Positions 1 to 7,149 of a stretch of DNA of 64,000 nt are shown here, in pieces. A program made the translations under genes and the position numbers. Each line of letters starts with the position of its first letter. Position 1 is the stretch's first letter. The DNA comes from an uncultured Bacteroidota bacterium (GTDB lineage Bacteria; Bacteroidota; Bacteroidia; Bacteroidales; P3), in assembly GCA_900545215.1 (NCBI GenBank), contig UQXW01000002.1, forward strand, positions 1 to 64,000. The letters run 5' to 3'. The notes below the pieces were generated by a model. That model was not told the DNA's origin, did no database searches, and saw nothing but the letters and a program-made list of their open reading frames with translations.

Positions 1-386
1 TTCTTGAAAAAAGACGGCGTTTTCCGACCACCAAAACGCCGTCTTTTTCCGGTCGTTCTTCGATACATTTACAAACAGCTGAAATACAATTCACTATCAA
101 GCCATAAAATACTCGGAAAATTTCAGACCCCATGACTCTTATCGGATTTTTCGTAAGCCACGAAGTTAAAGACTTTGAAAATCGTTAATTTAGAAGGGTT
201 ACAGGAGAGTAGAAATGATAAAGAATGTAAAGAGCGTAAAGGTAATGAATGTAGAGTGGTTCACGAACACGGATAACGCAAACTGAAAGTATGCTCTCCA
301 CTTTTTCCTTGACTGTAAACTTGAAACTGAGAAAAATTCATACCTTTGCAGCAATAAATAAAGCAGTAACAAGTAATCCACGGCTT
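1..386 (+). repeat. Conserved LRR-gene upstream module, copy A
   Basis: This stretch holds no gene. It opens with a perfect 16-bp inverted repeat (arms 8-23 and 33-48, core GACGGCGTTTT). It then runs through blocks that recur at 28926-29280: the words ctcggaaaatttc, gaaaatcgttaat, tgataaagaatgt and cgaacac..gataac appear in the same order. It ends in a promoter at 341-348. Conservation of a long non-coding leader in front of two different LRR genes suggests a regulatory region or a homology block for recombination. The copy may extend left of the window. Confidence 0.75.
341..348 (+). promoter_or_regulatory. Bacteroidota promoter -7 box for the first LRR gene
   Basis: TACCTTTG matches the TAnnTTTG consensus of the Bacteroidota primary sigma factor, with a TTG 17 bp upstream at 321-323. 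It lies downstream of the first possible ATG (291), so translation should start later, at 387. Confidence 0.75.
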
Positions 387-2315
387 ATGTACACAGGAGA
401 TGTTTTGAAACCGATACGCATTCCAGATAATGTAACAGTAATCGAAGGTTATGTGTTTGAAGGTTGTTCCCTTTTGCAATCGATAATTATTCCCGATGGG
501 GTAACTGAAATCGGAGATTGTGCATTCTATGGTTGTTCTTCTTTACGGTCGATAATTATTCCCGATAGTGTAACTAAAATCGGAGCCGGGGCATTCGAAG
601 GTTGTTCATCTTTGCAGTCGATAACTATTCCCGATGGGGTAACTGAAATCGGAGGTTGGGCATTCGAAGGTTGTTCCTCTTTGCAGTCGATAACTATTCC
701 GGAGGGGGTAACTGAAATCGGAAATTCTACATTCTCGAATTGCTCCTCATTACAGTCGATAATTATTCCCGATGGGGTAACTGAAATCGGAAATTGTGCA
801 TTCGATGGTTGTTCATCTTTACGGTCGATTGTTATTCCGGAGGGGGTAACTAAAATCAAAAGTTCTGCATTCGAAGGTTGTTCCTCTTTGCAGTCGATTG
901 TTATTCCGGAGGGGGTAACTAAAATCGAAGGTGGGGCATTCATCGGTTGTTCCAAACTTACATTAAGTTGTAAAAGTCCTTTCTTCAAAGTTGCAAACAA
1001 CATACTGTATTCTAAAGACGGAAGAGTTATTTCTTGTTGGTCAAATGATAAAAATATAGAACTACCATACGGAGTAACTGAAATCGGAGATTGTGCATTC
1101 TCGAATTGCTCCTCTTTACAGTCTATTGTTATTCCCGATAGTGTAACTGAAATCGGAGATTGTGCATTCTCGAATTGCTCCTCTTTACAGTCGATTGTTA
1201 TTCCCGATAGTGTAACTGAAATCGAAGATTATGCATTCTCGAATTGCTCCTCTTTACAGTCTATTGTTATTCCCGATGGGGTAACTGAAATCGGAGATTG
1301 TGCATTCGATGGTTGTTCATCTTTACGGTCGATTGTCATTCCGGAGGGTGTAACTGAAATCGGAAGTGGGGCATTCATTGGTTGTTCCAAACTTACATTA
1401 AGTTGTAAAAGTCCTTTCTTCAAAGTTGCAAACAACATACTGTATTCTAAAGACGGAAGAGTTATTTCTTGTTGGTCAAATGATAAAAATATAGAACTAC
1501 CATACGGAGTAACTGAAATCGGAGATTGTGCATTCTCGAATTGCTCCTCTTTACAGTCTATTGTTATTCCCGATAGTGTAACTGAAATCGAAGATTATGC
1601 ATTCGAAGATTGCTCCTCTTTACAGTCGATTGTTATTCCCGATAGTGTAACTACAATCTATTATTATGCATTCAAGTGTTGTTCTTCTTTACGGTCGATA
1701 ATTATTCCCGATGGGGTAACTGAAATCGGAGATTGTGCATTCTATGGTTGTTCTTCTTTACGGTCGATAATTATTCCCGATAGTGTAACTAAAATCGGAG
1801 CCGGGGCATTCGATGGTTGTTCATCTTTACGGTCGATAATTATTCCCTCGGGAATAATTATCGAAGATTGTGTATTCGCACATTGCTCCTCTTTGCAATC
1901 GATTGTTATTCCCGAGGGTGTAGATGTCGGAGATGGTATATTCTCGGATTGTTCTTCTTTGCAATCTATTGTTCTTCAGAATAGTGTAACATATATTGCA
2001 GAAAGAGAATTCAGCGGTTGCTCCTCTTTGCAGTCTATTGTTATTCCGGATAGTGTAACAAAAATCGAAAGATTGGCATTCTATGGTTGTTCATCTTTAC
2101 AATCGATAGTTATTCCCGAGGGTGTAACCAATATCGAAGGTTTCGCTTTCAGCGGTTGCTCCTCCTTACAGTCTATCGTTATTCCGGATAGTGTAACAGA
2201 AATCGGAATCGGAGCATTCTGGGACTGTTCTTCTTTGCGGTCGGTGGAAATTCCCAAGAATATGAAAATAGAATACGATATATTTCCAGAAACTGCAAAA
2301 ATTATTCGGAGATAA
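387..2315 (+). CDS. BspA-like leucine-rich-repeat protein (LRR_5), no secretion signal visible
   Basis: A 642-residue protein built almost entirely of 23-residue LRR_5 repeats of the form SIVIPDSVTEIGxxAFxxCSSLQ, the Treponema pallidum/BspA type found in surface adhesins of oral and gut Bacteroidota. Two copies of a different segment (KSPFFKVANNILYSKDGRVI...) interrupt the repeats. They come from a 211-bp DNA block (945-1155) repeated without a difference at 1380-1590. The reading frame is open from 291, but the promoter at 341-348 makes ATG 387 the first usable start. From there the protein begins MYTGDVLKPIRIPDN, with no signal peptide, and it ends without a T9SS sorting domain. It may be cytoplasmic, or a gene whose secretory ends were lost. 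A terminator follows at 2374. Confidence 0.85.
   Translation: MYTGDVLKPIRIPDNVTVIEGYVFEGCSLLQSIIIPDGVTEIGDCAFYGCSSLRSIIIPDSVTKIGAGAFEGCSSLQSITIPDGVTEIGGWAFEGCSSLQSITIPEGVTEIGNSTFSNCSSLQSIIIPDGVTEIGNCAFDGCSSLRSIVIPEGVTKIKSSAFEGCSSLQSIVIPEGVTKIEGGAFIGCSKLTLSCKSPFFKVANNILYSKDGRVISCWSNDKNIELPYGVTEIGDCAFSNCSSLQSIVIPDSVTEIGDCAFSNCSSLQSIVIPDSVTEIEDYAFSNCSSLQSIVIPDGVTEIGDCAFDGCSSLRSIVIPEGVTEIGSGAFIGCSKLTLSCKSPFFKVANNILYSKDGRVISCWSNDKNIELPYGVTEIGDCAFSNCSSLQSIVIPDSVTEIEDYAFEDCSSLQSIVIPDSVTTIYYYAFKCCSSLRSIIIPDGVTEIGDCAFYGCSSLRSIIIPDSVTKIGAGAFDGCSSLRSIIIPSGIIIEDCVFAHCSSLQSIVIPEGVDVGDGIFSDCSSLQSIVLQNSVTYIAEREFSGCSSLQSIVIPDSVTKIERLAFYGCSSLQSIVIPEGVTNIEGFAFSGCSSLQSIVIPDSVTEIGIGAFWDCSSLRSVEIPKNMKIEYDIFPETAKIIRR
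945..1155 (+). repeat. 211-bp exact duplication inside the LRR gene (partner 1380-1590)
   Basis: The bases 945-1155 and 1380-1590 are identical by eye, offset 435 bp, with the first mismatch at 944/1379 and divergence again after 1155/1590. Identity at third codon positions indicates a recent duplication or gene conversion within the repeat array. Confidence 0.85.
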
Positions 2316-2373
2316 TTATAGTAAGTCATTTTTGTTGTCTATTTTGTCGTATCGTGCATAGATAAGTAAGGAC

Positions 2374-2413
2374 GGATGGGGTGATTTGAAGTCACCTCAT
2401 CCTTTTGCTTTTT
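2374..2413. terminator. Terminator between LRR gene and recombinase
   Basis: Arms GGATGGGGTGA (2374-2384) and TCACCTCATCC (2392-2402) form a perfect 11-bp stem followed by a T-rich run. It sits between two convergent genes and could serve both. Confidence 0.8.
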
Positions 2414-2434
2414 ATAGCCTATACCTTTTCTTTC

Positions 2435-3361
2435 CTATTTTCCAAGAGATTTGAACATCTTGGTAATGCACTTTTTCTTCTGCTCCATGTTCGGGTGAAC
2501 ATAGAGGTTGAGGGTTGTGGTGATATTGGCATGACCGAGCAACACACTTACGGTCTTGTAGTCGCAGTTGCTCTCAATGCAGCGTGTGGCAAAACTGTGA
2601 CGCAGTCCGTGGTATTTCAGCCGAGGAATATCAAGACGCTTCATCAGCCGATGATAGTAATTGCGGTAGGTTCGTGGCTCTGTCGGCTTCTCTTCGTTGG
2701 TCAACACATAAAAGTCCTCGTTTACCACCTTTTTGAGAGGTTTCACCATAACCAAAAGTTCCTTGTTCATCGGTATCTCACGGCAAGAGTTCTTTGTCTT
2801 GGGCGTGTTGATGACCAACTCTGTGTGCTTGCGCTCGCCCTCCACCATGTAGATGCGTTCAATGGTGCGGTTCACGGTGATAGTACCATTATCGGTATTG
2901 ATGTCCGACCATTTCAAACCGCAAATCTCTCCGATACGCAAGCCTGTGGTCAGACTGATATAGATACCAAGGTTGCGGAAAGTAAAGTTCTGTTTGATGA
3001 AATCGAGGATCTTTTTGTGGTGTGCCACCGTCAGCACCTCTATTTCCTTGTTGATCTCAGTCGTAGGGTATTTGATATCCCACTCGCAATAGTTCATCCA
3101 TTCGTTCTTTACTCCGAACTTCATCACCATCTTCAAGACAATCAGAATGTCTTTCACCGTTTTAATACTGAGTCCGCCATTCAGTTTCTGCAAGACGAAC
3201 TCCTGCACAAGTTTCTCACTCAGAGCCTCACAATCGCCAAACGATGGCAGAATGTGGTTCTCTAAAACTAACACATAAGCAGCGTATGTGGACTGCTTAA
3301 CGTAGCGTTGCTTGTCACTTTTCCAAGCCAACGCAATTTCTCTAATTGTTTTTGTTGTCAT
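2435..3361 (-). CDS. Tyrosine recombinase, probable HsdS invertase
   Basis: A 308-residue site-specific recombinase of the phage-integrase family. It has an N-terminal SAM-like DNA-binding domain (about 1-105) and a catalytic domain with the full set of residues: Arg142 in TGLRIGE, a Lys near 188-190, HGLRHSFATR (His251, Arg254), His277 in LLGHANITTT, and the nucleophile Tyr287 in LNLYVH. The length and the absence of other phage genes fit the Bacteroides family of chromosomal invertases rather than a prophage integrase. Its start lies 53 bp from the outer inverted repeat (3415-3456) of the hsdS cassette bank, which is its most likely substrate. Its start region resembles that of hsdS: an AAAATTAAGGATTA leader followed by ATGACAAC. 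Confidence 0.93.
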   Translation of the reverse strand: MTTKTIREIALAWKSDKQRYVKQSTYAAYVLVLENHILPSFGDCEALSEKLVQEFVLQKLNGGLSIKTVKDILIVLKMVMKFGVKNEWMNYCEWDIKYPTTEINKEIEVLTVAHHKKILDFIKQNFTFRNLGIYISLTTGLRIGEICGLKWSDINTDNGTITVNRTIERIYMVEGERKHTELVINTPKTKNSCREIPMNKELLVMVKPLKKVVNEDFYVLTNEEKPTEPRTYRNYYHRLMKRLDIPRLKYHGLRHSFATRCIESNCDYKTVSVLLGHANITTTLNLYVHPNMEQKKKCITKMFKSLGK

Positions 3362-3461
3362 TGTAATCCTTAATTTTGAAGGTGTACATAATAATTAGAG
3401 AAAATAGACCTCTGATGTCCCAAATCTCAGATTTAAGGAGTTTCAGGGGGAGTGGGCAAGA

Positions 3462-4607
3462 ATGAGATTGGACGCTTTCACAGAACGTGTAATGCGTAAA
3501 AACAAAAGCAATCAATCAAGACTTCCTCTTACAATTTCTGCCCAATATGGGCTGGTTGATCAGATAACTTTTTTCAATAAGGTTATCGCAAGTACAGATA
3601 TGTCAAACTATTACCTATTGAAGAAAGGAGAATTTGCTTACAATAAAAGCTATTCTTCAGATTATCCGTGGGGTGCAATAAAGAGGCTTGACAACTATGA
3701 ACAAGGGGCATTGTCTTCTCTTTACATCTGTTTCGCTCCACAAGATAATGTCGTGTCAGATTTTATACTACAATATTTTGAGTCTCCAAAATGGCATAAA
3801 GGAGTTTCTGAAATTGCCGTTGAAGGCGCACGAAATCATGGACTTCTCAATGTATCTGTTCAGGATTTCTTTCATACATACCATTATGTACCAAAAGACA
3901 AAAAAGAACAAATCAAGATTTCTAAATTACTGATGCTCCTTGACGAGCGCATCGCTACCCAAAACAAAATCATTGAGGACTTGAAGAAACTAAAGTCTGC
4001 AATTAGTAAACTTTTGTTCACGCGAAAGGATTTGTTAGAAACAACTATACGTTTAGCGGATATTGCAACATTGAAAAATGGTTATGCATTCCAAAGTAGC
4101 AAGTATAATATACTGGGGAAGTGGAAGATAATTACAATCGCAAATGTGTCTGGCGGGCGATATATAAACGAAGAAGATTGCAATTGCATAATTAACTTGC
4201 CGAATGACATACAAGACCATCAAGTATTAAAAGAAGGAGATATTTTAATATCTCTCACGGGTAATGTTGGGCGTGTTTCTCTTTGTAAGAGTGGCGCCTA
4301 TTTACTCAACCAGCGAGTAGGCTTGTTACAAATTGAAGGAAATATAGACAAAGAGTTTCTATATCAAGTTCTCTCTTCTCGTAGATTCGAGAAGAGTATG
4401 GTTGCTTGTGGTCAAGGTGCAGCCCAAATGAATATAGGCAAAGGGGATGTAGAAAACTTTGTATTACCATACTCCTCAAATGCCAATAATATTCATTTGG
4501 TTGCAAGAATACTACACTCATATGATGAATGCATCATTAATGAGCTACGAGAACTAACACTGCTAACCATGCAGAAGCAATATTTTCTTGCCCAGATGTT
4601 CATATAA
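3462..4607 (+). CDS. hsdS: Silent HsdS cassette with two target-recognition domains
   Basis: Type I restriction specificity subunit without its own promoter or constant N-terminus. The frame is open from the inverted repeat (codon 3417, VPNLRFKEFQGEW), with a TAG just upstream at 3405-3407, so a complete protein arises only after recombination. ATG 3462 is simply the first internal start. The order is: first TRD (ISAQYGLVDQITFF...), central coiled coil ([20 protein letters not shown]), second TRD (LADIATLKNGYAF...), and a C-terminal helix ending QKQYFLAQMFI. It converges with and overlaps the half-cassette at 4600. Known hsdS systems of this layout act as storage for switching DNA specificity. 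Confidence 0.88.
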   Translation: MRLDAFTERVMRKNKSNQSRLPLTISAQYGLVDQITFFNKVIASTDMSNYYLLKKGEFAYNKSYSSDYPWGAIKRLDNYEQGALSSLYICFAPQDNVVSDFILQYFESPKWHKGVSEIAVEGARNHGLLNVSVQDFFHTYHYVPKDKKEQIKISKLLMLLDERIATQNKIIEDLKKLKSAISKLLFTRKDLLETTIRLADIATLKNGYAFQSSKYNILGKWKIITIANVSGGRYINEEDCNCIINLPNDIQDHQVLKEGDILISLTGNVGRVSLCKSGAYLLNQRVGLLQIEGNIDKEFLYQVLSSRRFEKSMVACGQGAAQMNIGKGDVENFVLPYSSNANNIHLVARILHSYDECIINELRELTLLTMQKQYFLAQMFI

Positions 4608-5203
4608 ACATCTGTGACAAGAAATAGTTCTTTTGCCGATGTAGCTGTTCAAGTACTGATAACTCATTGTCGATTTTCGCATCAACTCCTTGCAGTGTTG
4701 ATGCAATTTCTATATTGTGTCTATATCCGTAAGTAGGAATCATTATTCCGCGAACAATATCTGCGTTAATATTGCTTTGTGTACCAGTTTCAAGGTACTT
4801 GTGGATGTGTCGATACTTAAAATATGACAAATAATAGTACAGATAATCCAACAAGTTTTTGTCTTTTAGTTGCATTGCAAACATTGCCTGACTTGTAGCA
4901 AGAGGCTTTTCATTTATCGTTACCAAGCCAACTGATGCATACATTGACATAATCAAACTATACTTTGGAACTACCCATGCCGAAGAGTTTTCTAATCCGC
5001 TTTGGCTCAAATAATTTTCTGTGCATCGGACATACTTACCTTGTTTTGTTATATCGTTAATACTCAAGAATGGTATTTCTCCATTATAGTATTCTTTATT
5101 TGTGGAAGTCGGAGTACCACCTGCCTTGCCTTTTGAAAACAAAGTATCTAATCGATTCCATCCATTAGGCTTTTGAGCAAATAACAATTTACTAATTGCA
5201 GAC
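3995..5203. repeat. Invertible segment bounded by 16-bp inverted repeats (silent-side second TRDs)
   Basis: Perfect arms 3995-4010 and 5188-5203 (GTCTGCAATTAGTAAA, coding SAISK). Inversion would swap the second TRD of the silent gene with the orphan TRD at 4600-5218. Confidence 0.75.
4593..4614. repeat. Palindrome shared by two convergent hsdS 3' ends
   Basis: CAGATGTT, six bases, AACATCTG. Both convergent reading frames end inside it, each coding QMFI-stop. The pairing extends outward with TTCTTG and CAAGAA. It may also act as a bidirectional terminator. Confidence 0.75.
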
Positions 5204-5218
5204 CTACAAGCCACAAAA
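4600..5218 (-). CDS. Orphan HsdS half-cassette (second TRD only), linker type 1
   Basis: Half an HsdS: it opens at the linker KDFVACRSAISKLLF, continues with a TRD (NRLDTLFSKGKAGGTPTST...FLSINDITKQGKYV...), and ends in the conserved helix QKNYFLSQMFI. There is no start codon, promoter or first TRD. The frame happens to stay open upstream to 5466, but that part is antisense to the neighbouring cassette and is not HsdS-like. The linker matches the silent gene at 3995, so the two can exchange by inversion. It is not expected to be expressed in this orientation. Confidence 0.8.
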
Positions 5219-5278
5219 TCCTTAATCAAGGGAATTAGTAGTAGAATTTTTACATCCATACAAGGAATTGAATATAGA

Positions 5279-5776
5279 ATGGGTGATATAGTTACAATTA
5301 CTAATGGAAATAGTAATGTGCAAGATGCTGTTACACAATCAAAGGATGGTTTGTATCCTTTCTTTGATCGGTCTGAGGATATAAAATATTTGCCTACATT
5401 CTTGTTTGACAAAGAAGCTATTATATATCCAGGTGAAGGAACAGAATTTATGCCACGATATTTCAAAGGGAAATTCGCTTTACATCAAAGATGTTATGCC
5501 ATTTTTGACTTCAACGAAATTATAAATGCTCGTTTCCTATATTTTTATCTAAAGACGCGAAATTCTTATTTCGTCAAAAATGCTGTGGGCTCAACAGTGC
5601 CTTCATTAAGACTTGACACGTTTCAAAAGCTAAAAGTTATTATTCCATCGAAGAAAATACAACATAGTGTATCTTTATGTCTTTCTTCTATGGAGCAGAA
5701 GTGTAATGTTGAAGAAAAGATTTTACACAAACTATTAAAGCAAAAGCAGTATCTGCTTCGCCAAATGTTCATATAA
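5279..5776 (+). CDS. Orphan HsdS half-cassette (second TRD only), linker type 2
   Basis: Second-half HsdS. The homologous frame opens at about 5217 (SLIKGISSRIF...), and ATG 5279 is the first methionine. The TRD (MGDIVTITNGNSNVQDAV...YPFFDRSEDIKYL) is followed by the C-terminal helix LLKQKQYLLRQMFI. It stands back to back with the other half-cassette and converges on the expressed hsdS, which it overlaps by 8 bp. The linker SLIKGI matches the expressed gene, so it is a donor for that gene's second TRD. No promoter or complete start is seen, so it is probably silent. Confidence 0.82.
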   Translation: MGDIVTITNGNSNVQDAVTQSKDGLYPFFDRSEDIKYLPTFLFDKEAIIYPGEGTEFMPRYFKGKFALHQRCYAIFDFNEIINARFLYFYLKTRNSYFVKNAVGSTVPSLRLDTFQKLKVIIPSKKIQHSVSLCLSSMEQKCNVEEKILHKLLKQKQYLLRQMFI

Positions 5777-5789
5777 ACATCTGGCGAAG
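5756..5789. repeat. Second palindrome at convergent hsdS 3' ends
   Basis: Arms 5756-5769 and 5776-5789 (CTTCGCCA-ATGTT type, one mismatch). It mirrors the arrangement at 4593-4614 and again contains both stop codons. Confidence 0.75.
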
Positions 5790-6992
5790 TAAATATTGCT
5801 TCTGCAAACTTAGGTTTGTTAGAATATGCTGTTCTGCCGATAATTTGTTATCTATTGCAGACAACAATCGAGCATATTGGAGTTGTTCTGTATATGATGG
5901 GCAAAATACCTTGGCTTTACCATAGTCCTTGAAGTATATGTGAGGTATAGCCATACCTGTCTTATAAGGCTCAAAGTTAAATACTTTTAGCAGATAGTAA
6001 AGGTATTGGAGTGAATAGCCTTCTTTTGCTTGTAAAGTATTCAAAGTCCCTGTTGCGGAGCATTTGCCCGTAACGTAGGAAACAGTTCCAACACCAGAAC
6101 CATCTTTGATAATATAAACGGCTTCACTCTCTGTATTATAATTATCGAGGTAACCAACAATGCCATTTGCACCATACACAGGATATGTACCTTGCTCACA
6201 AACCTCACTTTCTTGCAGAGTTGAAGATTTATATTCCAAGCATTCTGCCAAGCGAACATTAGGCTTGTTGTTGCGAACTATCTTCTGTGCAATTCCCTTG
6301 ATTAAGGACTGCAACTTGTCAATGATTTTGTTTTGAGTAGCGATACGTTCGTCAAGGAGTGACAAAAGTTTGGCTATTTTCTTCTGCTCCTCCAAACAAG
6401 GATTGATGGTCTTTACCCCTTTCAAATGTTCGCCATAAAGATGCACTACAGACACACCTTGCGCAACTTTGGCAATGTCATACTTGCGTCTGCCATTCAA
6501 CTGATAGCTCATGAATGCACCATCATATCCATGCAAACGTATAATGTTCAAATCACCACCTAAAAGAATATTGCCATTGAGGACGCAACGAGCGGTTGCG
6601 ATATCCTCTGCTGTTTCACCAGAGCAAGGTATTATTACGTCATTAGCTTTGCTTCTTACCAATTTGGTATTGTCGATGTTTGTTTTGCTAATGACTTCTC
6701 TTATTGTTTCCGATTTGTACTTTGTGTAAAGCTCTCCATATAAAATACAAGGCTCACCATCATCAGACAGTTGGTCTTTGGATATACCAGTACCTTTATA
6801 CAAATCTGCGATGTCTGCCAGTCGTTCTTCTTCCCACTCCCCCTGAAACTCCGGAAATCTGAGATTTGGGACATTAAGGACTTTTCGTCCTTGATTTTTC
6901 TCATGCTCGGCAGAGTTCAAGCAAGCTTGGCTCTGCTCTCGCTCACTCGAAAAATTGAGTTCCTTATGTTCGTTATTTATTGTCGTTGTCAT
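5769..6992 (-). CDS. hsdS: Expressed type I restriction specificity subunit HsdS
   Basis: A 407-residue specificity subunit that chooses the DNA sequence for HsdM methylation and HsdR cleavage. A constant N-terminus (about 1-40) leads into VPNLRFPEFQGEW, then the first TRD (LADIADLYKGTGISK...), the central helix LLDERIATQNKIIDKLQSLI, the second TRD (VRLAECLEYKSSTL...GYLDNYN...), and the C-terminal helix ending QKQYLLRQMFI. It is the only copy with a start codon joined to a conserved N-terminus, so it is the expressed one in this arrangement. It is the last gene of the leftward hsdR-hsdM operon. The preceding gap carries phased GTTACATG repeats. The inverted repeats in its N-terminal edge and middle make it switchable. 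Confidence 0.93.
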   Translation of the reverse strand: MTTTINNEHKELNFSSEREQSQACLNSAEHEKNQGRKVLNVPNLRFPEFQGEWEEERLADIADLYKGTGISKDQLSDDGEPCILYGELYTKYKSETIREVISKTNIDNTKLVRSKANDVIIPCSGETAEDIATARCVLNGNILLGGDLNIIRLHGYDGAFMSYQLNGRRKYDIAKVAQGVSVVHLYGEHLKGVKTINPCLEEQKKIAKLLSLLDERIATQNKIIDKLQSLIKGIAQKIVRNNKPNVRLAECLEYKSSTLQESEVCEQGTYPVYGANGIVGYLDNYNTESEAVYIIKDGSGVGTVSYVTGKCSATGTLNTLQAKEGYSLQYLYYLLKVFNFEPYKTGMAIPHIYFKDYGKAKVFCPSYTEQLQYARLLSAIDNKLSAEQHILTNLSLQKQYLLRQMFI

Positions 6993-7029
6993 TTTTAATC
7001 CTTAATTTTAGTTCACCAATCATGGCTCA

Positions 7030-7147
7030 GTTACATGCTAGTTACATGGTACTTATATGCTTTATGCCCTATTATAAAGGGGTTTGAGCTAACTTTGATG
7101 CTTTTTTGAGCCTTTCAGTTACATGCCAGTTACATGGTAGTTACATG
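7030..7147. repeat. Five GTTACATG repeats in two helically phased clusters
   Basis: GTTACATG occurs at 7030, 7041, 7118, 7129 and 7140, with 11-bp spacing inside each cluster. The longer context (cagttacatgc...tatgccc) shows a duplicated block of about 50 bp, whose second copy runs into the 3' end of the upstream gene. It lies just ahead of hsdS in the direction of transcription, so an operator or protein-binding array is possible. Confidence 0.7.
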
Positions 7148-7149
7148 GC

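Larger units (their letters stand above)
5219..6308. repeat. Invertible segment bounded by 18-bp inverted repeats (expressed-side second TRDs)
   Basis: Perfect arms 5219-5236 and 6291-6308 (TCCTTAATCAAGGGAATT, coding SLIKGI). Inversion would swap the second TRD of the expressed hsdS with the orphan TRD at 5217-5776. Confidence 0.8.
3936..6359. repeat. Invertible segment bounded by 41-bp inverted repeats in the central HsdS helix
   Basis: The arms are 3936-3976 and 6319-6359, inverted, with three differences in 41. Both encode LLDERIATQNKII, the coiled coil between the two TRDs. Inversion here would exchange second TRDs between the expressed and the silent gene while leaving the first TRDs in place. 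Confidence 0.88.
3415..6874. repeat. Outer invertible segment bounded by 42-bp inverted repeats (hsdS N-terminal edge)
   Basis: The arms are 3415-3456 and 6833-6874. They are inverted with respect to each other and differ at two of 42 positions. The arm encodes VPNLRF-EFQGEW at the start of the first target-recognition domain. Inversion would move the silent hsdS (3417-4607) behind the constant N-terminus and promoter of the expressed gene. Confidence 0.9.

Noticed and set aside
291..386. Start of the first LRR gene at 291
   Set aside because: The promoter box at 341-348 lies downstream of that ATG, and the first 32 codons come from the conserved non-coding module.
387..2315. Regular direct repeats of about 69 bp suggesting a CRISPR or other repeat array
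   Set aside because: The period equals 23 codons, the frame is open throughout, and the translation is a standard LRR_5 repeat protein. The same holds at 29281-30690.
5219..5466. Upstream extension of the minus-strand half-cassette to an ATG at 5466
   Set aside because: The translation there is not HsdS-like and is the antisense of the neighbouring TRD. The homologous part begins only at the linker near 5218.
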